Positions 1-5,940 of a stretch of DNA of 14,471 nt are shown piece after piece. Position numbers and translations under genes: made by a program. Numbering within the stretch: the stretch's first letter is position 1; the number at the start of each line of letters is the position of its first letter. This stretch comes from JAGTRP01 sp050259815. Lineage in GTDB: Bacteria; Pseudomonadota; Gammaproteobacteria; Burkholderiales; Rhodocyclaceae. The notes under the pieces are model-generated. The model was not told where the DNA came from. It was given only the letters and a program-made list of their open reading frames with translations, and did no database searches. The DNA is taken from assembly GCA_050259815.1 (NCBI GenBank), contig JBLNBI010000373.1, positions 1 through 14,471 of the forward strand, in the 5' to 3' direction.

Positions 1-402
1 AACGTCATCCCGGGGAGTGTGGAGGTGCTGTTCAACTTCCGCTTCTCCACGGCCAGCACGCCGGAAAGCCTGAAGGCCCACCTCACCGGCATTCTGGACC
101 GCCACGGCCTGGACTACGACATCGCCTGGACCCTGGGCGCCAAGCCCTTCCTCACCGGCCGCGGCCCCCTGGCGGACGCCACCACCGCCGCCATCCGGGA
201 GCAATGCGGCATCGAGACCGAACTCTCCACCACCGGCGGCACCTCGGATGGGCGCTTCATTTTCGACATCTGCCCCCAGCTCATTGAGGTGGGCCCGGTG
301 AACGCCACCAGCCACAAGATCGACGAATGCGTCGACGTGGCCGCCCTGCCCAAGCGGTCCGGCATCTACACCCGCATCCTGGAAACACTACTCGGCCGAT
401 GA
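1..402 (+). CDS. dapE: Succinyl-diaminopimelate desuccinylase, C-terminal part (5' end outside window)
   Basis: This is the last 133 residues of DapE, the M20-family metallohydrolase. It cleaves N-succinyl-LL-2,6-diaminopimelate to LL-diaminopimelate and succinate in the cytoplasm, on the way to lysine and peptidoglycan. The reading frame is open from base 1, beginning NVIPG, so the GTG at 19 is an internal codon and not the start. Visible DapE hallmarks are VLFNFRFST at about residues 9-17 of the fragment, TGGTSDGRF at 78-86, and GPVNATSHKIDE at 98-109, whose His105 is the expected C-terminal zinc ligand. The N-terminal catalytic domain with the other metal ligands lies upstream. The stop codon TGA overlaps the ATG of prmB by 4 nt (ATGA), which suggests co-transcription and translational coupling. 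The identification is secure. Confidence 0.95.
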   Translation, partial: NVIPGSVEVLFNFRFSTASTPESLKAHLTGILDRHGLDYDIAWTLGAKPFLTGRGPLADATTAAIREQCGIETELSTTGGTSDGRFIFDICPQLIEVGPVNATSHKIDECVDVAALPKRSGIYTRILETLLGR

Positions 403-1298
403 ATATCGAATCCGCCCGCCGCGAACTCCTCACCGTTCGCGACCTGCTGCGCTTTGCCGTCAGCCGCTTCAACCAGGCCGGCCTCTTCTTCGGCCATGGC
501 ACCGACAACGCCTGGGATGAGGCCGTCTACCTGGTCCTCCATACCCTCAAGCTGCCCCTTGACCAACTGGAGCCTTTCCTCGACGCCCGCCTCCTGGAAG
601 AGGAAAGGGAAGCCGTCCTGGCCCTCATCCGCCGCCGGGTCGAGGAGCGCCTGCCTTCCGCCTACCTGACCAACGAAGCCTGGCTGGGGGAACATCGTTT
701 CTATGTGGATGAGCGGGTCATCGTTCCCCGCTCCTTCATCGCCGAACTCCTCGACGAGCAGTTGGCTCCCTGGGTGGAAGACCCCTGGTCGGTGGAGAGC
801 GCCCTGGACCTGTGCACCGGCTCCGGCTGCCTGGCCATCCTGGCGGCCATCGCGTTCCCGGAGGCTGCGGTGGATGGCGTGGATTTGTCCCCCAACGCCC
901 TCGCCGTGGCCCGCCGCAATGTGGACGACTACGGTCTCCAGGACCGCGTCCAGTTGGTGGAGTCGGATGCCTTCACCAGGCTCAAGGGCCGCAGCTACGA
1001 CCTTATCATTTCCAACCCGCCCTACGTCAATGCGGAATCGGTGGCTGCTTTGCCCCCCGAGTACCTGCATGAACCGGAAATGGCCCTGGGATCGGGGGAG
1101 GATGGCCTGGACTTCACTCGCATCATCCTGCGGGAAGCCAAGCGCCACCTGAATCCGGGCGGCCTGCTGGTGGTGGAGATCGGCCACAACCGGGATGAGC
1201 TGGAAGCGGCCTATCCCGACCTGCCCTTCACCTGGCTCGAAACCGCCGCCGGCAACGAATACGTTTTCCTGCTGCGGGAAGAAGAACTGCCGGCCTGA
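399..1298 (+). CDS. prmB: 50S ribosomal protein L3 N5-glutamine methyltransferase PrmB
   Basis: A 299-residue SAM-dependent methyltransferase of the HemK/PrmB family. PrmB methylates a glutamine side chain of ribosomal protein L3 during ribosome assembly. A helical N-terminal region (about residues 1-105) precedes a Rossmann methyltransferase domain with the SAM loop DLCTGSGC at 137-144, the acidic VDLS at 161-164, and the catalytic NPPY at 206-209, which holds the substrate glutamine. The context ISNPPYVNAES and the N-terminus favour PrmB over the release-factor enzyme PrmC. Length is normal for PrmB (about 300 residues). ATG 399 is preferred because it overlaps the dapE stop; the in-frame upstream extension lies inside dapE in another frame. 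A dapE-prmB pair is familiar in betaproteobacteria. Confidence 0.94.
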   Translation: MNIESARRELLTVRDLLRFAVSRFNQAGLFFGHGTDNAWDEAVYLVLHTLKLPLDQLEPFLDARLLEEEREAVLALIRRRVEERLPSAYLTNEAWLGEHRFYVDERVIVPRSFIAELLDEQLAPWVEDPWSVESALDLCTGSGCLAILAAIAFPEAAVDGVDLSPNALAVARRNVDDYGLQDRVQLVESDAFTRLKGRSYDLIISNPPYVNAESVAALPPEYLHEPEMALGSGEDGLDFTRIILREAKRHLNPGGLLVVEIGHNRDELEAAYPDLPFTWLETAAGNEYVFLLREEELPA

Positions 1299-1343
1299 CC
1301 GGACCGGCAGCATCATTGGCGCCCCTGCGCCTGAGCAGGTGAC

Positions 1344-1769
1344 TCAGTGGGTGACCCTGGTCAGGGCGTCCAGGGCATCCTGCTTGCGATCTTCCAGGAA
1401 CTCGGCGAACTCCTGGTCCGACAGGCGTTCGCCGCCAAAACCGATATGCTCGGCTTCCGGTGATGCCCGGTAGAGGTGGGAAATCACCTGGAAGACGGCG
1501 CCGACGATCTGCTCCTCCGTCATGCCGGCCGTATCCAGTTCATCCATGGCGCCGGCCAGGACCGGCATCTGCCGGCGGAAAGCCCGGATGCCGGTATTGA
1601 TGCGCAATACCTGCCCCGTCGCCTCCTGGGGATGGAAGCCCTTTTCCGATGAATGCCAACGCTCGACCGAAATACGGTTGCGGCGGCGATTGACGAATAC
1701 GACGAGCTGCCAGTCGCCGAGGTGGAGTTGCGGTGTGTAGGCCTGGAGAACCATGGATTGATGGATCAT
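1344..1769 (-). CDS. Conserved-looking protein of unknown function, 141 residues
   Basis: I do not recognise a family. The product is 141 residues with no cysteine, no signal peptide and no membrane segment, so it is probably cytoplasmic. The N-terminal half (about 7-60) alternates hydrophobic and basic residues (LGDWQLVVFVNRRRNRISVERW) and looks like beta strands. The C-terminal half (65-141) is acidic and helical, ending FAEFLEDRKQDALDALTRVTH. It is likely real: the start ATG 1769 has a good AGAGGA ribosome site 4 nt upstream (positions 1774-1779), codon use resembles the neighbours, and no larger gene is antisense to it. It converges on prmB with a 45-nt gap and is divergent from the phosphatase unit. 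A sigma-54-like promoter lies about 120 bp upstream. A second possible start is Met6. Confidence 0.72.
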   Translation of the reverse strand: MIHQSMVLQAYTPQLHLGDWQLVVFVNRRRNRISVERWHSSEKGFHPQEATGQVLRINTGIRAFRRQMPVLAGAMDELDTAGMTEEQIVGAVFQVISHLYRASPEAEHIGFGGERLSDQEFAEFLEDRKQDALDALTRVTH

Positions 1770-1889
1770 GTTTTCCTCTGTCGTCTCTTTTTATCAGTGG
1801 GGTTACTACGCACATTCCGGCTGGCCAAGCAGCCCAGGTGGATATGCCGACAGGCTCAAATTTAAGGCTTTCGACCCAGAGAGCGAATC

Positions 1890-1905
1890 AGCAAAACCCC
1901 TGCCC
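1890..1905 (-). promoter_or_regulatory. Candidate sigma-54 (RpoN) -24/-12 promoter for the 141-residue protein
   Basis: Read on the minus strand, the site is GGGCAGG-GGTT-TTGCT against the consensus TGGCACG-N4-TTGCW. Ten of 12 defined positions match, with the invariant GG (1904-1903) and GC (1892-1891) ten bases apart as required. Transcription would begin near 1879, leaving a leader of about 110 nt before the ATG at 1769. The window encodes a sigma-54 activator (PrsR), which gives a plausible regulator, but its binding here is inference. Confidence 0.45.
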
Positions 1906-1941
1906 GTTAGGTAGCACAACACTGTAGTTGTAGTTCAATCC

Positions 1942-1970
1942 CACGAAAATATCCAATCGGGATATTCGTG
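1942..1970. repeat. Imperfect inverted repeat, possible regulator binding site
   Basis: The arms CACGAAAATATCC (1942-1954) and GGATATTCGTG (1960-1970) are complementary except for two extra A residues in the left arm, with a 5-nt loop. No T-run follows, so it is not a typical terminator. Its centre lies about 77 bp upstream of the start predicted from the minus-strand sigma-54 site, a usual distance for an enhancer-binding activator. A second short inverted repeat, GTGTC-N9-GACAC (1968-1986), abuts it. Confidence 0.4.
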
Positions 1971-2072
1971 TCGAAGAAATTGACACCTTGCCTTCGCTGC
2001 GCCTATCCCCACCGGAGACAATCCGAAAAAACCACTTTATCGACCGGGACTTACACGAGGCTGACGAAAATC

Positions 2073-2088
2073 GGGCCCGGATCGTGCA
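2073..2088 (+). promoter_or_regulatory. Weak sigma-54-like promoter candidate for the phosphatase unit
   Basis: The plus-strand sequence GGGCCCG-GATC-GTGCA has the GG-N10-GC core (GG 74-75, GC 86-87 of the 2000s) and matches 9 of 12 defined positions of TGGCACG-N4-TTGCW. Transcription would start near 2100, about 145 nt before ATG 2244. In DNA this rich in GC such a match arises by chance fairly often, so it is a possibility only. Confidence 0.2.
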
Positions 2089-2097
2089 TTCCCCTCC

Positions 2098-2147
2098 GTC
2101 ATGGCGAAGCACGCCGTTTTGCCGGCAACAGACGTCGCCGCCATGAC
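2098..2147. repeat. Perfect 9-bp inverted repeat enclosing smaller palindromes
   Basis: GTCATGGCG (2098-2106) is the exact reverse complement of CGCCATGAC (2139-2147), with 32 nt between them. Inside lie the perfect palindromes TTGCCGGCAA (2119-2128) and GACGTC (2131-2136). A further palindrome, ATGGCGCCAT (2171-2180), repeats the same ATGGCG/CGCCAT core just downstream. This could be an operator array or a leader hairpin of the phosphatase mRNA; there is no T-run to suggest a terminator. Confidence 0.35.
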
Positions 2148-2243
2148 AAGCAACTTCAAGTATGGGACCCATGGCGCCATCCGCCGTGGGCAGTCACCAT
2201 GCCTGTCAAATCGACAGACACCTGCAACGGTGACGAACAGAAC

Positions 2244-2849
2244 ATGCAACAGGTCTTGGCTGCCATTTCGGCATATATCCAGCGCACCTACGGGGGCAAG
2301 AAGGGCTTCGCGCTGGCCGCCTGGCACACCTTCGGCGCCGGCCTGGGCGGGCTTGAATCCTACCGGCAGATCGAATGGGCTCGGGTCAGCCGGATCACCT
2401 TCGTCTGCAAGGGCAACATTTGCCGGAGCGCCTTCGCCGGACGGCGGTTCCGCTATCCCGGCATCGAAGTGGCATCCGCGGGCCTGGAAGCCGACGTCCA
2501 CAAGCCGGCCGATCCCCTGGCCATCGCCGTGGCATCCCGGCTGGGCACCGATCTGTCGCCCCACCGCAGCATCCACTTCCAGCAGATCAATCTCGCGCCG
2601 GGCGATCTGCTGGTGGCCTTCGAGCCCGAGCACGCCGAACGGCTCCGCCATCTGGCCAGGGTTCAGCCCGGCGTCCAGGTGACCCTGCTGGGGCTCTGGG
2701 CCGACCCGCCTACCCCGGCCTATCTCCATGATCCCTTTGGCCTGCCCGAGGCCTACATGGAAGTCTGTTTCGAGCGCATCGACCGGGGCCTCGACGGACT
2801 GCGGCTTCGCCTTTCCAACGTCCGGTCAGCCCTGGAGACCGGCACATGA
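2244..2849 (+). CDS. Low-molecular-weight protein tyrosine phosphatase homologue with N-terminal extension
   Basis: A 201-residue member of the low-molecular-weight protein tyrosine phosphatase/arsenate reductase fold. The P-loop CKGNICR (Cys55 to Arg61, followed by Ser62) fits C-X5-R-S, and the general acid Asp163 sits in HDPFGLPEAY, as in active LMW-PTPs. In EPS loci such enzymes usually dephosphorylate a BY-kinase that controls polymer length. The P-loop normally lies within about 20 residues of the start; here it follows about 50 extra residues (about 1-50, with YIQRTYGGKKG and a small hydrophobic GAGLGG stretch), whose role I cannot name. ATG 2244 is chosen because codons farther upstream read as non-protein-like sequence; ATG 2199 is an alternative. 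The ribosome site is weak. The stop overlaps the next gene's ATG by 4 nt. Confidence 0.82.
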   Translation: MQQVLAAISAYIQRTYGGKKGFALAAWHTFGAGLGGLESYRQIEWARVSRITFVCKGNICRSAFAGRRFRYPGIEVASAGLEADVHKPADPLAIAVASRLGTDLSPHRSIHFQQINLAPGDLLVAFEPEHAERLRHLARVQPGVQVTLLGLWADPPTPAYLHDPFGLPEAYMEVCFERIDRGLDGLRLRLSNVRSALETGT

Positions 2850-4030
2850 AGGATTGGCGCGCCGACTACCCCATCCTGGTCACCGATGCCCAAGCCATGG
2901 GCTCCCTGGCCACCATCCGCTCCCTGGGCCGAGCCGGCTACCCGGTCCTGGCCTCGGCCCAGCAGAAGGGAGCCCTGGGCTTCCACTCCCGCTATTGCGG
3001 CAAGGCCCTGGTGCAGCCTCCCTACCGGAACGGGGACGAATTCCTGGACTGGCTCCTCGAAACCCTGGCCCGGGAAGAGGTCCAGCTCATCATCCCCTCC
3101 GAGGGATTCCTGGTGGCCATCAGGCCCCGCTTCAACCAGTTCCGCCACCTCCTGCCGGTGCCGGAGGACGAGGCCCGGGTCTATAGCGCCCTCAGCAAGT
3201 GCGACCTGTTCGAGCGCTGCGTCGAGGGCGGCCTGGTGGACCACCTGCCCCCCTTCCTCCTGGTGGGCGACGGCCCGCCGCCCACGGTGGAGGACTTGCG
3301 CCCCCTGGGAACGCCCCTCTTCGTCAAGACCGACTTCATCTACGCCCGCGACGGCGGCAGCGGCGGCGTGCTCCGTTGCGAAACGGCCGCCGAGGCCGCC
3401 GCCAGGGTGGCGCAACTGCAGGGCAAGTACGAGCGCATCCTGATCCAGGGCTACGTTCCCGGCGTGGGCGTCGGCGCCTTCTTCGCCCGGTGGCGGGGAC
3501 AGCATCTCGCCAAATTCATGCACCGGCGCCTCCACGAGGTGCCCCACTGGGGCGGCGCCTCCTCCTTCCGGGAAAGCTGGCGCCACGACGGCATCCTGGC
3601 CGACGCCGAAATGCGCCTGGAGCGCATGGCCTGGCACGGGGTCGGCATGTTCGAGTACCGCTGGGAACAGGAAACCGGCCGCTTCCACCTGATCGAATTC
3701 AACTCCCGGTTCTGGGGGTCGTTGCACCTGGCGCTCTTCGCCGGGGTGGATTTCCCCCGCCTCCTGGCCGATGCCATCCTGGGCCGGCCCAATCCGCCGG
3801 TGCTGGACTACGCCCCCATCAAGTGCCGGCTCACCTTTCCCCGGGAGGTGGAGTACGTCTATTCCTGCCTCAAGGACAAATCCCTGCCCTGGTCGAGGCG
3901 GCTTGGCACCGTCGCCGAATTCGCTTCCCTGGGCCTCGACCCCCGCATCTATTCCGACCTCAGTTTCCCCGGCGACCGGCTCCTGTACGGCCGGATGATG
4001 ATCCGATCCATCAAGCATTTTCTCAGCTGA
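2846..4030 (+). CDS. ATP-grasp family ligase (predicted carboxylate-amine/thiol ligase)
   Basis: A 394-residue ATP-grasp protein. These enzymes activate a carboxylate as acyl phosphate using ATP and join it to an amine or thiol. Residues 8-100 form the Rossmann-like pre-ATP-grasp domain (PILVTDAQAMGSLATIRSLG, then LIIPSEGF). The nucleotide-binding part shows PLFVKTDF (Lys161) and the glycine loop DGGSGG (169-174), and the metal-binding signature EFNSRFWGS runs at 284-292 (Glu284, Asn286, Arg288). No signal peptide is visible, so it should act in the cytoplasm. It resembles the predicted ATP-dependent carboligase group often seen in polysaccharide loci; the substrate is unknown. It is coupled to the phosphatase by an ATGA overlap and lies 6 nt before the deacetylase, so all three are probably one transcript. 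Confidence 0.82.
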   Translation: MKDWRADYPILVTDAQAMGSLATIRSLGRAGYPVLASAQQKGALGFHSRYCGKALVQPPYRNGDEFLDWLLETLAREEVQLIIPSEGFLVAIRPRFNQFRHLLPVPEDEARVYSALSKCDLFERCVEGGLVDHLPPFLLVGDGPPPTVEDLRPLGTPLFVKTDFIYARDGGSGGVLRCETAAEAAARVAQLQGKYERILIQGYVPGVGVGAFFARWRGQHLAKFMHRRLHEVPHWGGASSFRESWRHDGILADAEMRLERMAWHGVGMFEYRWEQETGRFHLIEFNSRFWGSLHLALFAGVDFPRLLADAILGRPNPPVLDYAPIKCRLTFPREVEYVYSCLKDKSLPWSRRLGTVAEFASLGLDPRIYSDLSFPGDRLLYGRMMIRSIKHFLS

Positions 4031-4036
4031 CCCCCG

Positions 4037-5071
4037 ATGACCAACCTGCTCCATCCCGCCAAGGATCTCCTCTATGCCTGCGCCAAGGCCGGCGGATTCT
4101 TCCCCTGGGCCCGGCGGCGGCTCCGGGACAGCCTGTGCATCCTCTGTTACCACGGCTTTTCCTTCGCCGACGAGCACCTCTTCCGTCCCAAGCTCTTCCT
4201 GACCCCGGAGCTATTCCGGCAACGCATCCAGTACCTGAAGCGGGCCGGCTACGCCGCCCTACCCCTGGACGAGGCCATCACCCGCCTCCGCCGGGGACGT
4301 CTGGGGGGCAAGGAGCTGGTCATCACCATCGACGACGGCTTCCACAGCGTCGCCGCCCTGGCGGCGCCGATCCTGAAGGAAGCGGGATTCACCGCCACCA
4401 TCTACGTCACCACCTACTACGTCCGCTGCAACAACCCCATCTTCCGCCTGGCCATGCAGTACCTGTTCTGGAAGACATCCCGGGACGCCATGGACTGCAC
4501 CGGCCTCCCTCCCGAGGACGACGCAATCCTATCGACCCGGGGCGACAGGGGCGAGGCCCTCCTCTGGCGCCTCATCGATTTCGGCGAAACGCGGCTGGAC
4601 GAAACCGGCCGCATGGCCCTGGCCCGGGAGGTGGGCCGGCGGCTGGCGGTGGATTTCGACGAACTGGTGGCGTCCCGGCGGCTGAGCCTCCTGTCGGAAG
4701 AGGAAGTCACCGACCTTGCCCGGCAAGGTTTCGACATCCAGCTCCATACCCATCGCCATCGCCTGCCGGAGGATTCCTCCGAAGCCCGGCGGGAATTGCG
4801 GGAAAACCGGGCGGTCCTGGAACCCTTGTCCCGGACTCCCCTCACCCATCTCTGCTACCCCAGCGGCGTCTGGTCCCGGGATTTATGGCCGGTGCTGGCG
4901 GCGGAAGGGGTGGCGACGGCCACCACTTGCGACCCGGGGCGCAACTACGCCTCCACCCCGCCCTTGGGCCTCAAGCGCTTCCTGGACTTCCAGACCATCT
5001 CGCCCATCGTCTTCGAGGCGGAGGTGAGCGGTTTTTCGGAAGTGCTGCGCCGGCTGGCCCGCCGCACTTAG
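4037..5071 (+). CDS. Polysaccharide deacetylase (NodB-like, carbohydrate esterase family 4)
   Basis: A 344-residue NodB-homology protein, predicted to remove N- or O-acetyl groups from a sugar polymer or lipid-linked precursor with a metal-bound water. Visible motifs are CYHGF (37-41), TIDDG (97-101, with catalytic base Asp99 and metal ligand Asp100), HTHRH (237-241, metal ligands His237 and His241) and CYPSG (273-277). About 85 residues more than usual separate the first two catalytic motifs (roughly 130-215, helical and charged), so this is an insertion variant. The N-terminus has no convincing signal peptide, although residues 11-24 are mildly hydrophobic; location is uncertain. It is the last gene of the plus-strand unit. 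Its TAG stop overlaps the stop of the opposite gene. No ribosome site is clear, so translation probably depends on the gene before it. Confidence 0.85.
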   Translation: MTNLLHPAKDLLYACAKAGGFFPWARRRLRDSLCILCYHGFSFADEHLFRPKLFLTPELFRQRIQYLKRAGYAALPLDEAITRLRRGRLGGKELVITIDDGFHSVAALAAPILKEAGFTATIYVTTYYVRCNNPIFRLAMQYLFWKTSRDAMDCTGLPPEDDAILSTRGDRGEALLWRLIDFGETRLDETGRMALAREVGRRLAVDFDELVASRRLSLLSEEEVTDLARQGFDIQLHTHRHRLPEDSSEARRELRENRAVLEPLSRTPLTHLCYPSGVWSRDLWPVLAAEGVATATTCDPGRNYASTPPLGLKRFLDFQTISPIVFEAEVSGFSEVLRRLARRT

Positions 5072-5940
5072 CCGCTGATCCGGATTTTCGGCAGCTCCGG
5101 CGACGGGGCGGTGACAGACTCATCGTAGGGATGCTCATCCCGGGCGTAGAGTTTGCGGATGCGCTTCACGTAGTCCCGGGTCTCGGCGAAGGGCGGGATG
5201 CCCCGGAAGCGGTTTACCGCCCCTTCCCCGGCGTTATAGGCCGCCGCCACCAGGGGCACGTTGCCCTTGAAATAGGCCAGCAGCCAGCGCAGGTAGGCCA
5301 GGCCGCCCCGGATGTTCTGTTCGGGATCGAAGGGCCGGGCGACATTGAAGCGGGCCGAGGTTTCCGGGATGAGCTGCATCAGCCCCTGGGCATTGCGCCG
5401 GGACACCGCCCGGGTGTCGAAATTGGATTCAGCCCGGATGACCGCCAGGGCCAGGCGGGGGCTGATGCCGTACTGGGGCGCCAGGCGCTGCACCAGGTCC
5501 ACCACCTTTCGCTCCGAGGGCGTCCGTGCCAGGAGGACATCCCCCTCGGCGGCGCCGGCGGTGCTGTAACGCAGGGCCAGGCAGTCCGGCCCATGGGATG
5601 CCGGCAGGCCGACGTAGCGGAGCATGCGCTGCGCCTGGGGGTGGCCCTGGCGGGATGCCAGCCCGAAAAAATAGGCAGCGAGGCGGTCGTCCCGCTCCGT
5701 GCCCCGGCCGTTGGCATACATCCAGCCCAGGCTGTACTGGGCCTCGGCATCGCCCCGGCGAGCGCCTTCGCAATAGAGCTGCATGGCCCGCCCCGCGTCC
5801 TTCCTCACCCCTTCCCCATGCTCGTAGGAACGGGCCTCGGAGAGCAGATTGTGGAGGGACGCTTCCGCCCCGGCAGCGGGCAACCCCGCCAGCAGAAGCC
5901 CGGCGAGACAGCCCGCTTTGGCCTTGCCTACAATCGCCAC
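5068..5940 (-). CDS. Sel1-repeat lytic transglycosylase (SLT domain), exported
   Basis: A 290-residue protein: a signal peptide (about 1-25, KAKAGCLAGLLLAGLPAAGAEA), Sel1/TPR-like repeats (about 47-107, including AMQLYCEGARRGDAEAQYSLGWMYANGRG, given here only as separate repeat blocks 52-63 and 65-80), then an SLT goose-type lysozyme domain (about 145-265). The catalytic Glu171 lies in RAESNFD, followed by QGLMQLIPET (185-194) and AAYNAGEG (233-240). Such enzymes cleave peptidoglycan non-hydrolytically in the periplasm, leaving anhydro-muramic ends. The start is taken as GTG 5940, with GAGG about 9 nt upstream; this places a signal peptide right at the N-terminus and overlaps the dehydrogenase gene by 13 nt. 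It is the last gene of the minus-strand EPS operon and may open the wall for the export machinery (inference). Confidence 0.85.
   Translation of the reverse strand: MAIVGKAKAGCLAGLLLAGLPAAGAEASLHNLLSEARSYEHGEGVRKDAGRAMQLYCEGARRGDAEAQYSLGWMYANGRGTERDDRLAAYFFGLASRQGHPQAQRMLRYVGLPASHGPDCLALRYSTAGAAEGDVLLARTPSERKVVDLVQRLAPQYGISPRLALAVIRAESNFDTRAVSRRNAQGLMQLIPETSARFNVARPFDPEQNIRGGLAYLRWLLAYFKGNVPLVAAAYNAGEGAVNRFRGIPPFAETRDYVKRIRKLYARDEHPYDESVTAPSPELPKIRISG

Larger units (their letters stand above)
1770..2243. other. Divergent intergenic regulatory region (about 470 bp)
   Basis: This is the only gene-free stretch over 300 bp. It separates the minus-strand orphan gene from the plus-strand phosphatase unit and is visibly richer in A/T than the surrounding genes between about 1770 and 2060. 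It contains a sigma-54-like site on the minus strand (1890-1905), a bulged inverted repeat (1942-1970), a second short inverted repeat (1968-1986), a perfect TTGACA hexamer at 1980-1985 with only a poor -10 (TATCCC) after it, a weaker sigma-54-like site on the plus strand (2073-2088), and a cluster of palindromes (2098-2180). I saw no convincing small gene, tRNA or terminator with a T-run. Confidence 0.6.

Noticed and set aside
1287..1310. Inverted repeat CTGCCGG-N10-CCGGCAG at the end of prmB, considered as a terminator
   Set aside because: The stem is only 7 bp, it starts inside the coding region and no T-run follows on either strand. It could aid Rho-independent ending, but the evidence is too thin.
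1980..2009. TTGACA hexamer with TATCCC downstream, considered as a sigma-70 promoter
   Set aside because: The -35 is perfect but the -10 matches poorly (3 of 6 with an 18-bp spacer). It is kept only as a remark in the intergenic entry.
2107..2122. AAGCAC-N6-TTGC, considered as a sigma-54 promoter on the plus strand
   Set aside because: The spacing is one base too long and the -24 GG is AG. Sigma-54 sites tolerate neither change well.
1888..2172. Open frame of 94 codons on the minus strand inside the intergenic region
   Set aside because: The translation is rich in Cys, Arg and Ser with no domain-like pattern and no ribosome site, and it overlaps the palindromes and promoter-like sites.
1968..2243. 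In-frame upstream extension of the phosphatase gene (up to 92 more residues)
   Set aside because: The extra sequence is rich in Arg, Pro and Cys and does not look like a folded protein; codon use differs from the body of the gene. ATG 2244 is the most sensible start, with ATG 2199 the only alternative kept.
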